Notes: generated by a model from the letters alone, not told the origin. A stretch of DNA of 22,134 nt from Dehalococcoidia bacterium (GCA_030615425.1 JAUWZG010000007.1:1-22134), one strand, 5' to 3'; positions 8,422 through 14,883 are shown, numbered from the stretch's first letter. A program made the numbers and translations.

Positions 8422-8937
8422 ATGGCAAAGTCTAAATCAGAAATACTGGACGATATTGAGAGGAAGGCTAAAGAGGCACAGTCGATTGACGACGTCTGCG
8501 GTCGGAGCACAATATACGGCTTGAGCCAACACTTCACCTTTATACCCGAGGAGCTGGTCACGGCGGCACTATCCTTGTCAGGTGGATGCGGTTCAAGCAG
8601 TGGCTCTTGCGGCGCTTATGTCTGTGGTCTACTGGCTATAGGCACGAAGTTCAACCCACCAATGGGAGACCATTCCAAGCAAGTATTAATTAAGAGAGAT
8701 ATTGCCGCAAGGAAGCGAAATGCATTCAGGGACGCTTTTATAAAGGAGTTTGGCACCACTATGTGTCCCGGCGTACAGGAGAAACTTTTCGGACGGAGCT
8801 TTAACCTTATGGATGACAGGCAACGGGAGGAATTTTTTAGCTTGCCTGAGCATGAGGAGAGGTGTGCCGCCGTGGTGGCAAAGAGCGCCCGCATGGCGGC
8901 TGAGATTATACTTGAGGAGGCCGAGGCTTCAAGCTAG
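8422..8937 (+). CDS. C-GCAxxG-C-C family redox-type protein
   Basis: Small Cys-rich protein (171 residues) related to the C_GCAxxG_C_C family, whose members occur in anaerobes next to oxidoreductases and are thought to handle electrons or a metal centre; the biochemistry is not established. The core is SGGCGSSSGSCGAYVCG (53-69) with Cys56, Cys63 and an extra Cys68. Further cysteines are Cys26, Cys115 in GTTMCPG and Cys148 in EERCAAVV. The spacing of the late cysteines matches the family pattern. There is no signal peptide or membrane segment. The ATG has only a weak upstream GGA, but it follows SDR 1 by 29 bp and precedes SDR 2 by 34 bp, so translation probably depends on the operon. It may shuttle electrons or a metal for a neighbouring enzyme; this is inference. 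Confidence 0.72.
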   Translation: MAKSKSEILDDIERKAKEAQSIDDVCGRSTIYGLSQHFTFIPEELVTAALSLSGGCGSSSGSCGAYVCGLLAIGTKFNPPMGDHSKQVLIKRDIAARKRNAFRDAFIKEFGTTMCPGVQEKLFGRSFNLMDDRQREEFFSLPEHEERCAAVVAKSARMAAEIILEEAEASS

Positions 8938-8971
8938 CTTGGGGCTGATGCTAAAAGGAAAATAGATAAAG

Positions 8972-9748
8972 TTGTTACTTCAGGGGAAGGTGGCAGTTAT
9001 TACTGGCTCAACGTCAGGCATCGGCAGGGCGGGTGCTATTGTATTTGCTCAAGAGGGTGCCAAGGTCATTATTAGTGGCCGAAATCGGGAGCGGGGCCAG
9101 GAAGTGGTGAGCCGGATAAGGGAGCAAGGTGGTGAGGCAAGCTTTGTTCCGGCTGACATGCTGGTGGTGGCTGATATTGAGCGACTCATTAAAAAAGCAG
9201 TTGATACTTATGGCCGTTTAGATATCTTCTGGCATAACGCTGGCATCGTCGGGCCAGATAATATCGAAGACGTCACCGAAGAAATATATGATAATATGAT
9301 GACAGTACACTTGAAAGCTGGCGTCTTCGGTGCCAAATTCGCCGTTCCTGAAATGCACAAAAGCGGAGGAGGGGCCATTCTATTCACCAGTTCAGTTGCC
9401 GGGCTAAAGCAATCCGGGTATTCATTGACCTATTCACTGGCAAAGAGCGGGCTTATAATGCTAACCAGAAAACTGGCGGTAGATTTGGCTAAAGAGAACA
9501 TCCGGGTTAACTGTCTCTGTCCGGGGCGGGTGCAAACGGGGATGAGACCATCTATTTCCAAGCAAAGAGCGCGGGCAATGGGCGTTGCCGCCGAGGAGTG
9601 GGAAAAGAGTGATAAGCAGCGTATACCCCTGGGCAGGTTCATCACCGAGGAGGAAGTGGCTAATGCGGCGTTATTCCTGGTCTCAAGTAAAGCTTCAGCA
9701 ATTACCGGTGTTGCCCTCCCCATTGATGGAGGTTTTCTGGCCGTATAA
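8972..9748 (+). CDS. Short-chain dehydrogenase/reductase (SDR 2), TTG start
   Basis: Classical SDR of 258 residues, clearly a different branch from SDR 1 and SDR 3. The glycine motif is TGSTSGIG (11-18), Ser141 is present, and the active-site pair is Tyr154-x3-Lys158. Strand 2 ends in SGRN (35-38), an NADP(H)-type signature. Two usual motifs are altered: NNAG reads HNAG (88-91), and the tetrad Asn position reads His113 in TVHLK. The C-terminal ITGVALPIDGG is typical. The start is taken as TTG (8972) because the frame has a TAG at 8963-8965 just upstream. An in-frame ATG at 8948 before that stop would encode MLKGK, which looks like a typical SDR start. The nearest Shine-Dalgarno-like site is AAGGAA (8955-8960), a long 11 nt away. 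The substrate is unknown. Confidence 0.88.
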   Translation: MLLQGKVAVITGSTSGIGRAGAIVFAQEGAKVIISGRNRERGQEVVSRIREQGGEASFVPADMLVVADIERLIKKAVDTYGRLDIFWHNAGIVGPDNIEDVTEEIYDNMMTVHLKAGVFGAKFAVPEMHKSGGGAILFTSSVAGLKQSGYSLTYSLAKSGLIMLTRKLAVDLAKENIRVNCLCPGRVQTGMRPSISKQRARAMGVAAEEWEKSDKQRIPLGRFITEEEVANAALFLVSSKASAITGVALPIDGGFLAV

Positions 9749-9770
9749 TACTTGGTTACAAGGAGCTTAA

Positions 9771-10523
9771 ATGGGAATATTAGAAAACAAGGTAGCCATA
9801 GTGACTGGCGGCGCCAGGGGTCTGGGCAAAGTTTACTGCCTGAGAATGGCTGAGGAAGGAGCCAAAGTAGTGGTGGCTGATATCCTAGAGCGGGAGGCAG
9901 AGGAAACAGCCAGTGAAATCAAGGCCAAGGGTGGTGCTGCCATAGCCGTAAAAGCCGATGTTACCTCTGAAGCAGATACCCAGCGCATGGCTGATAAAGC
10001 AGCGCAGGAGTTCGGGCGAATCGATATTCTGGTTAACAATGCCGGCTACTACCATGGGATGTCAAGGAAGCCGTTTTACGAGATCTCGCCAGAAGAGTGG
10101 GACAAAATGATGGATGTGAGTGCCAAGGGAACCTGGATATGCAGTAAAGCAGTATTTCCCCAGATGAAAAAGCAGGGGAAAGGCAAAATTATCAATGTAT
10201 CTTCCGAGGCATTTTTTGCCCCGACCAAGGGTTTGATTCACTACACTGCGGCTAAAGCCGCCGTTATCGGCATCACCCGGGTGCTTGCCGGAGAGCTGGG
10301 ACAATATGGCATCTGCGCCAATGTGATAGTTCCTGGTGTTATCGATACTCCAGCAACCAGAAGTTACGTCAATATGGAGAAGATGGACGCAAGCTCTGTC
10401 CCTATGAAGCGTTTCGGCCGACCGGAGGATGTGGTTGGTGCTGTTATCTTCTTCGCCAGCGATGATAGCGACTTTGTTAGCGGTCAAACACTGCTCATTG
10501 ATGGCGCCAGGCGGGTGAATTAG
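9771..10523 (+). CDS. Short-chain dehydrogenase/reductase (SDR 3), paralogue of SDR 1
   Basis: Classical SDR of 250 residues with TGGARGLG (12-19), NNAG (89-92), Ser145 and Tyr158-x3-Lys162. Strand 2 ends in VVVAD with Asp37, which points to NAD(H), unlike the NADP-like SDR 1 and SDR 2. The tetrad Asn position holds Ser117. Well over half of its residues match SDR 1 at aligned positions. Nucleotide identity is locally very high, including an exact 29-bp match between 8294-8322 and 10425-10453. This indicates duplication with later divergence of cofactor and probably substrate pocket (residues 185-215 differ most). The ATG is preceded by AAGGAG. It starts 22 bp after SDR 2; the gap to the next gene is 88 bp and contains an internal promoter. 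Confidence 0.92.
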   Translation: MGILENKVAIVTGGARGLGKVYCLRMAEEGAKVVVADILEREAEETASEIKAKGGAAIAVKADVTSEADTQRMADKAAQEFGRIDILVNNAGYYHGMSRKPFYEISPEEWDKMMDVSAKGTWICSKAVFPQMKKQGKGKIINVSSEAFFAPTKGLIHYTAAKAAVIGITRVLAGELGQYGICANVIVPGVIDTPATRSYVNMEKMDASSVPMKRFGRPEDVVGAVIFFASDDSDFVSGQTLLIDGARRVN

Positions 10524-10557
10524 AGAGAAGGGGTGAATAATCTACCTCAAACTAAGG

Positions 10558-10577
10558 ACGCTATGTTATAATAGCGT
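10558..10577 (+). promoter_or_regulatory. Internal promoter: extended -10 inside a palindrome
   Basis: ACGCTAT (10558-10564) and ATAGCGT (10571-10577) are 7-bp inverted arms around a 6-bp centre. The element contains TGTTATAAT, a perfect extended -10 (TATAAT at 10567-10572). The -35 position (about 10544) is poor, as is usual for extended -10 promoters. Initiation near 10579 gives a leader of about 33 nt holding the AAAGGAGGGG Shine-Dalgarno sequence of the gene at 10612. A repressor bound to the palindrome would cover the -10. Confidence 0.55.
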
Positions 10578-10611
10578 ATTGTATAAGTAACAGATAAAGG
10601 AGGGGAAAAAG

Positions 10612-12330
10612 ATGTCCTGGATGTGGAACCTATATGTCAGAGAGTTCATGCCGCAAAGGGACCTAAAGAAATACCCGATGTGGTTCATGAACTTTTCCCA
10701 CAGCTACCCGGCGTGGACCCCGCTGTTTGGCTGGCACTGGAATTATCCCTTAGCTCACGGTCTCATATATGGCGTCAATGAGACATGGATACCCACCATC
10801 AGGGGAAGCGAGGTTCGCAATATAGACGGGTGCGCCCTGGCTGGTGCCTTCAGGATTAGCGACGAGGCTGAGATTAAGCAAAGGGAGAGGAATTTTAAGA
10901 AGTTCATACTGGAAGAGTACGCTCCGGTGTGGGACAAGCTTTATAACGAGATGGAGAAGGAACTCATAGATTGGTGTAATAAATTCAGGACTTTTGACTA
11001 CGAAAAGGCAACCCAGTACGAGTTATATAAGCTATTCAGAGAGGGGATACAGCTTCTCTACCGGTTTTGGGAAACTCATTTCTACATAATGTTTCCCATG
11101 TATAATGCCTACTGGCAGTGCACCGAGATTGCTGAGGAATACGCTGGGATAAAGGAGTTTTCCCCGACCTGGCATAAAATAATACGCGGCTATGACAATG
11201 ACCTCTTTGTCCAGGATAAGGCGCTCTGGGGACTGCGCAGCCGCGCTATTGAGCTCAAGATTGACGATGTCTTCACCAAGAATGCCGCCTCCGATGTCAT
11301 TCCGGCCTTAAAAAAGACGGCGGCGGGCAAGGAGTGGCTGGAGAAAGACCTCAACGATTTTCTACTGGTCAAGGGCTATGGATGGCGGTCGCCGCGGATG
11401 ATGGAGTTCATTGTGCCCTCATGGTGGGAAGACCCCACGCCGGCTATCGCTCACGTTCAGCAATACTTCTCGTTATCAAAAGACATTAATGCCCCCTTCC
11501 CTCTTGATAATATCAGGCCTCGCCTGGTCAAGGAGCGAGAACAACTAACCCGTGAGCTCATCGACAAGGTGAAGGCGGCCAAATACCCCGACATGGACTG
11601 GTTCCTGATACTCCTTAGCGTTAGTCAAAGGACAAGCTCTTTCAATGAAAGTCATGACGTAGCCTGGGAACAGGGGTGCTTAACCACTTTCCGTTACCTG
11701 GTGAGGAAGATTGGCGAGAGGCTGGTGAAATTCGGCACTATCGAACAGCCCGATGACATGTTCTTCTTCATCCCCGACGAGCTGGAGCTATTCATTAACT
11801 ATCCCGACTCATACGAGGTCAAGGACCTGGTTGAGGAACGCCGCAAGACCTGGACGGCACAGAAGGAATTTCGGACGCGCCCGCCTATCGTTTCCAAGGA
11901 ACCGCTAACACCGGAAGCCATAAACAAGCATATGGCATCGGTTCACGATGCCATAGTCTCCAAGGTTGTGACTGGAGAGCACGCTACCCCCAGGCCAGAA
12001 ACCGGCGCTATCTTGTTTGGCAACTGCGGTAGTCCTGCGGGCACTACCGAGGGTAGAGCACACCTAGTAGTAGCCAACGAGGATGTTTTTACCGTGCAGC
12101 CAGGTGATATCCTGGTCTGCCCGTCTATGTCTTCGGGATGGACGCCGGTGCTGCCGATGGCTAAGGCAATAGTGACTAACGGTGGCGGCTCCTTAAGCCA
12201 TGCCTGCATTCACTGCCGAGAATATGACATCCCCTTGGTATCAAACACCGGCAACGGCACAATGGTTATCAAGGAAGGCGAAAAACTGCGGGTTGATGCT
12301 ACTGAGGGGCTTGTCTTCCGGGTAAAATAA
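10612..12330 (+). CDS. Phosphohistidine-swivel (PEP-utilizer mobile domain) protein, phenylphosphate synthase alpha-like layout
   Basis: 572-residue protein with a C-terminal PEP-utilizing mobile domain. TNGGGSLSHACIHCRE carries the expected phospho-acceptor His530, followed by the usual DIPLVSNTG and a GEKLRVDATEGLV end. The first 450 residues are not a recognisable ATP-grasp domain. They are rich in Trp, Tyr and Phe (for instance SWMWNLYVREF at the start) and probably form the substrate part. Established comparison: phenylphosphate synthase splits into a His-carrying subunit of similar size with the His near the C-terminus and a separate ATP-binding subunit. This protein has the layout of the first, but no ATP-binding partner gene is in the window. 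Phosphorylation of a hydroxylated, perhaps aromatic, substrate is therefore only a hypothesis. A strong AAAGGAGGGG precedes the ATG, and the MoaD-like gene follows after 7 bp. The domain call is strong; the function is uncertain. Confidence 0.82.
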   Translation: MSWMWNLYVREFMPQRDLKKYPMWFMNFSHSYPAWTPLFGWHWNYPLAHGLIYGVNETWIPTIRGSEVRNIDGCALAGAFRISDEAEIKQRERNFKKFILEEYAPVWDKLYNEMEKELIDWCNKFRTFDYEKATQYELYKLFREGIQLLYRFWETHFYIMFPMYNAYWQCTEIAEEYAGIKEFSPTWHKIIRGYDNDLFVQDKALWGLRSRAIELKIDDVFTKNAASDVIPALKKTAAGKEWLEKDLNDFLLVKGYGWRSPRMMEFIVPSWWEDPTPAIAHVQQYFSLSKDINAPFPLDNIRPRLVKEREQLTRELIDKVKAAKYPDMDWFLILLSVSQRTSSFNESHDVAWEQGCLTTFRYLVRKIGERLVKFGTIEQPDDMFFFIPDELELFINYPDSYEVKDLVEERRKTWTAQKEFRTRPPIVSKEPLTPEAINKHMASVHDAIVSKVVTGEHATPRPETGAILFGNCGSPAGTTEGRAHLVVANEDVFTVQPGDILVCPSMSSGWTPVLPMAKAIVTNGGGSLSHACIHCREYDIPLVSNTGNGTMVIKEGEKLRVDATEGLVFRVK

Positions 12331-12337
12331 ACTAAAG

Positions 12338-12610
12338 ATGAGCGTCAGAGTTAAGCTGCCACCTATTCTGCAAGAGTTTAGCCGTGGCGTTGAGACCTGT
12401 GAGGTAACCGGGAGTACCATCGGTGAATGCCTCGAGAGCCTTGAGACACAATTTCCCGGCATCAAAGAATATCTATTCGACAGGCAGGGGAGACTACTGC
12501 GTATCTTTGGTATTTATCTGAATTCCGATGGTCTTAATCCCGTAGAGCTGGATACCCCGGTGCAGGACAACGACGAGATTGTTATCCTGAACTTTCTTAT
12601 GGGTGGTTAG
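12338..12610 (+). CDS. MoaD/ThiS-family sulfur carrier for the adjacent AOR
   Basis: Beta-grasp ubiquitin-like protein of 90 residues ending in Gly-Gly (ILNFLMGG). The terminal glycine is adenylated and thiocarboxylated to supply the dithiolene sulfur of molybdopterin/tungstopterin. The hydrophobic strand pattern is typical (VRVKLPP at the start, DNDEIVIL before the tail). It begins 7 bp after the phosphohistidine gene with only a weak AAAG before the ATG, so translation is probably coupled. It ends 35 bp before the AOR start. Dedicated MoaD paralogues beside AOR genes are common in anaerobes, and the carrier most likely serves tungstopterin for that enzyme. No MoeB-like activating enzyme is present in the window. 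Confidence 0.88.
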   Translation: MSVRVKLPPILQEFSRGVETCEVTGSTIGECLESLETQFPGIKEYLFDRQGRLLRIFGIYLNSDGLNPVELDTPVQDNDEIVILNFLMGG

Positions 12611-12645
12611 TACCCACCGGGCTAATATTAACTTTGGAGGGGAAA

Positions 12646-14487
12646 ATGCGTAGTTATACTGGCAAACTTTTGCGTATTAATCTGAGCAACCGCGAAAGCC
12701 ACATCGAGGATATACCTGAGCAATGGATGAAGGATTTTCTCGGTGGGCGGGGCCTTGCTGCTAGATACCTCTACGATGAGCTTAAGCCCGGGGTAGAGCC
12801 CCTGGGGCCGGATAACAAGCTGCTGTTCATGATGGGACCCCTTGGTGCTACTACGGCGATGTCTGTTTCCAGAATGGTGCTGGTAACCAAGAGCCCTCTC
12901 ACTGGAACCATAGCCAAATCGGTCATGGGCGGCAACTTTGGTGCCTACCTCAAGTTTGCCGGCTTCGATGGAATCATTGTGGAAGGTGAAGCCGAGAAGC
13001 CAACATATGTACATATTGACCAGGATGGAGTTCATATTCTGGATGCGGACGGGCTCTGGGGGCTGGATACCCAAGAGACGCATGTCAGACTGCGGCAGAA
13101 GCATGGCAAATCAACTCAGGTCGCCTGTATTGGGCCGGCGGGAGAGAAGCTTGTCCGCTATGCCATCGTTATTAGCGACCGCCGCTGTGGCGGGCGTACT
13201 GGCGTGGGTACGGTAATGGGAGCCAAGAAGCTGAAGGCGATTTCGGTGAACTCTTCAGGCCCCTTAAGCCTGTATGATGCCGCGCAGTTCAAAAAGCTGG
13301 CAAGAGAGCAGATTGCGGACTTAAAAACCAGCCCCGGCCGAATCAGGATGAGCGACTTTGGCACCTCGTACCTGACGCTGGGCTTCGAGAAGGTGGGCAT
13401 ATTCCCGGTAAAGAATTTCCAGGAGGGGCACCTTGAGGGTGTGGAGAAGATAGGCGATGAAGAACTCGCCAGGATAAAGACCAAGAATGATGGTTGCTAT
13501 GGCTGCATGACCAAGTGCGGTCAGGTGCGTGAGGTAACCGAAGGTCCATATGCCGGTGCCGTCAGCGAAGGTCCTGATTATGAGACCATCTGGTCTCTGG
13601 GGGGCAATCTGGCTAATACCGATATAGCCTCGCTAATAGCCGCCGACTCTCTCTGCGACAAGCTGGGCGTGGATACCGTCAGCGCCGGTAATGCCATCGG
13701 CTTTGCCTACGAGCTGTTCCAGAGAGGAATCATTAGTAAGAAAGATACCGACGGGCTAGAGCTCAAGTGGGGTGACCACGGCGCCATGATGAAGCTGGTG
13801 GAGAAAATCGGCAATCGCCAGGGGTTTGGCGAGTTGCTCGGTGAGGGCACCAAACGAGCCGCCGAGCAAATCGGCAAGGGTGCCGAGGACTACGCCATGC
13901 AGGTCAAGGGACTTGAGCTTCCCGCCTACGAGCCCCGAGCCGTCAAGGGCTACGGGCTAATCCTGGCCACCGCCAACATAGGCGCCAGCCACATGTACGG
14001 CCGCCCCCGGGATGAGCTTTCCGGAAAGAAGGACAAGTTGACCGAGGAGGATAAGGGGAAAGACGCTGCTCAAGCCGAGATATCGCAGGCAACGCAGGAT
14101 GCGGTCATTCAATGCAGCTTTGGTCCTGTCACCGGCTTTACCCCCCAGTCACGCAGCGACTTACTGGTAGCGGCTACCGGCTTTAAAGAGTTCGGCGACC
14201 CAGCCTATTTAGACCTGATAGGGGAGAGGATTCTTTGCCTGGAGCGTTCCTTTAATGTGCGCGAGGGATTCAGCCGGAAGGATGACACCCTACCCAAGAG
14301 GATGCAAACCGAACCATTAAAGAATGCCGGCCCGGCTACGGGGCAGGTGTTCAGAAAGCTGGATACGCTCCTCGACGAGTATTATGATGCCCTTGGCTAT
14401 ACCCGCCAGGGCATACCCTCAACAGAGAAGCTAAAGCAGCTGGGTCTGGAGTGGCTGGTAAAGGACATTGAGCGATTCGTGAAGTAA
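12646..14487 (+). CDS. Tungsten-dependent aldehyde:ferredoxin oxidoreductase (AOR 1)
   Basis: Oxidises aldehydes to carboxylates with ferredoxin as electron acceptor, or runs in reverse, using bis-tungstopterin and one [4Fe-4S] cluster; cytoplasmic. It has 613 residues, close to Pyrococcus AOR. The opening YTGKLLRINLS, GGRGLAARYL and the GGNFG pterin-binding segment are standard. Cluster ligands are Cys284-x2-Cys287-x3-Cys291 and Cys490, almost at the positions of Cys288/291/295/494 in the Pyrococcus enzyme. The GPDYET segment and the His in GASHMYG correspond to the active-site Glu/His region. Start: the ATG at 12646 follows GGAGGGG directly. A TTG at 12634 would add four residues but lies before the Shine-Dalgarno sequence and is rejected. 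It is the last gene of the SDR/phosphohistidine operon. The substrate is unknown, but the adjacent SDRs suggest an aldehyde made from an alcohol. Confidence 0.95.
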   Translation: MRSYTGKLLRINLSNRESHIEDIPEQWMKDFLGGRGLAARYLYDELKPGVEPLGPDNKLLFMMGPLGATTAMSVSRMVLVTKSPLTGTIAKSVMGGNFGAYLKFAGFDGIIVEGEAEKPTYVHIDQDGVHILDADGLWGLDTQETHVRLRQKHGKSTQVACIGPAGEKLVRYAIVISDRRCGGRTGVGTVMGAKKLKAISVNSSGPLSLYDAAQFKKLAREQIADLKTSPGRIRMSDFGTSYLTLGFEKVGIFPVKNFQEGHLEGVEKIGDEELARIKTKNDGCYGCMTKCGQVREVTEGPYAGAVSEGPDYETIWSLGGNLANTDIASLIAADSLCDKLGVDTVSAGNAIGFAYELFQRGIISKKDTDGLELKWGDHGAMMKLVEKIGNRQGFGELLGEGTKRAAEQIGKGAEDYAMQVKGLELPAYEPRAVKGYGLILATANIGASHMYGRPRDELSGKKDKLTEEDKGKDAAQAEISQATQDAVIQCSFGPVTGFTPQSRSDLLVAATGFKEFGDPAYLDLIGERILCLERSFNVREGFSRKDDTLPKRMQTEPLKNAGPATGQVFRKLDTLLDEYYDALGYTRQGIPSTEKLKQLGLEWLVKDIERFVK

Positions 14488-14505
14488 ACTCCGGTGGGAT
14501 GGGAG

Positions 14506-14558
14506 TGGTGGGCGGTAGAGGACTCGAACCTCTGACCCCCTGCGTGTAAAGCAGGTGC
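14506..14558 (-). pseudogene. 3' fragment of tRNA-Val(UAC), probable attachment-site remnant
   Basis: On the minus strand the sequence contains a full anticodon arm (stem GCAGG/CCTGC at 14551-14555 and 14539-14543, loop TTTACAC, anticodon TAC). It also has a variable loop, a full T arm (14517-14533, loop TTCGAGT) and the 3' acceptor strand ACCGCCC with discriminator A and encoded CCA (14506-14516). The matching 5' acceptor strand GGGCGGT and a D arm are not found upstream, so this is half a tRNA gene and not functional. The break falls just 5' of the anticodon stem. Such 3' fragments are typical of the distal end of elements that integrate in tRNA genes. Confidence 0.72.
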
Positions 14559-14560
14559 CC
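14546..14560. repeat. 15-bp direct repeat, copy 1 (in the tRNA-Val fragment)
   Basis: GTAAAGCAGGTGCCC, identical to 14626-14640 and offset by exactly 80 bp. This copy covers the anticodon and its 5' stem strand, a typical crossover core for tyrosine recombinases. One copy lies in the tRNA remnant and the other in the start of the adjacent small ORF, so the pair looks like an att core duplication. Confidence 0.65.
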
Positions 14561-14625
14561 CTGTGCGGTTTCAATCAGCTTCGAGCCAAGGGCGTCCCAA
14601 AGCTGCTGGAAGGTAGCGGAATCTG

Positions 14626-14640
14626 GTAAAGCAGGTGCCC
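14626..14640. repeat. 15-bp direct repeat, copy 2
   Basis: Identical to 14546-14560. It lies within the first ten codons of the truncated ORF starting at 14650 (minus). The 65 bp between the copies do not resemble a tRNA D arm or acceptor stem. Confidence 0.65.
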
Positions 14641-14671
14641 TTTGTTTCATCCTTTTACCTCCTTTTCTGAT

Positions 14672-14848
14672 TCACTTCCCTTTTTGTTCCCTTTGAATCT
14701 TCTCTGTTATCGCCTCTTCAAGCCACTGTCCTAGAGTTTTCTTTTGCATAACAGCAGCTTCCCTTGCCTGCTGAAGGGCATTAGGATCTATCCTGATACT
14801 GAAGTTCGGCTTTCTACCTGTCTTTGGCCTGCCAATCTTAGCGCTCAC
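14672..14848 (-). CDS. Ribbon-helix-helix-like DNA-binding protein, 58 aa, GTG start
   Basis: A short gene whose product begins MSAKIGRPKTGRKPNFSIRI. A basic N-terminal arm leads to a beta-strand (NFSIRID), then helix A (PNALQQAREAAVMQ) and helix B (TLGQWLEEAITEKIQ), the pattern of Arc/CopG-type dimeric repressors. It ends in a charged tail. Such proteins are common on mobile elements as copy-number or excision regulators and as antitoxins; no toxin is visible beside it. The GTG at 14848 has no Shine-Dalgarno sequence. Instead a promoter (14855-14883) would start transcription at or within a base or two of the GTG, so translation is probably leaderless. The downstream ORF (14650) has a strong Shine-Dalgarno sequence, fitting a two-gene transcript. 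The surroundings are more A/T-rich than neighbouring genes, consistent with transfer. Confidence 0.68.
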   Translation of the reverse strand: MSAKIGRPKTGRKPNFSIRIDPNALQQAREAAVMQKKTLGQWLEEAITEKIQREQKGK

Positions 14849-14854
14849 AAATTA

Positions 14855-14883
14855 ATCATAATTTAGGTAATACCAAAAGTCAA
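14855..14883 (-). promoter_or_regulatory. Sigma70-like promoter for the ribbon-helix-helix gene
   Basis: Minus strand: TTGACT (14883-14878), a 17-bp spacer, TATGAT (14860-14855). Both boxes match 5/6 at optimal spacing. The -10 ends only six bases before the GTG codon at 14848, so the transcript should begin at the start codon. Confidence 0.65.

Larger units (their letters stand above)
14351..14650 (-). pseudogene. Probably truncated small ORF reading into the tRNA-Val fragment
   Basis: The ATG at 14650 has an excellent Shine-Dalgarno sequence (AAAGGAGGT, 6-nt spacing) and lies 21 bp after the ribbon-helix-helix gene, so a real gene once started here. Only about the first 30 codons (MKQRAPALPDSATFQQLWDA and a little more) look independent. 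From there the frame translates the antisense tRNA fragment and then the antisense 3' end of AOR 1, which is not plausible protein. The original gene therefore seems cut at the tRNA junction. I do not recognise the N-terminus; a recombinase or element-borne gene is a guess from context. Confidence 0.45.

Noticed and set aside
12634..12645. TTG at 12634 as the AOR 1 start
   Set aside because: It lies before the strong GGAGGGG that positions the ribosome at the ATG at 12646.
14506..14580. A complete functional tRNA-Val gene
   Set aside because: The 5' acceptor strand (GGGCGGT) and a D arm are missing upstream of the anticodon arm.
14546..14640. The two 15-bp repeats as a mini CRISPR array
   Set aside because: Only two copies, one embedded in a tRNA anticodon arm. 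The repeats are too short and no cas gene is near.
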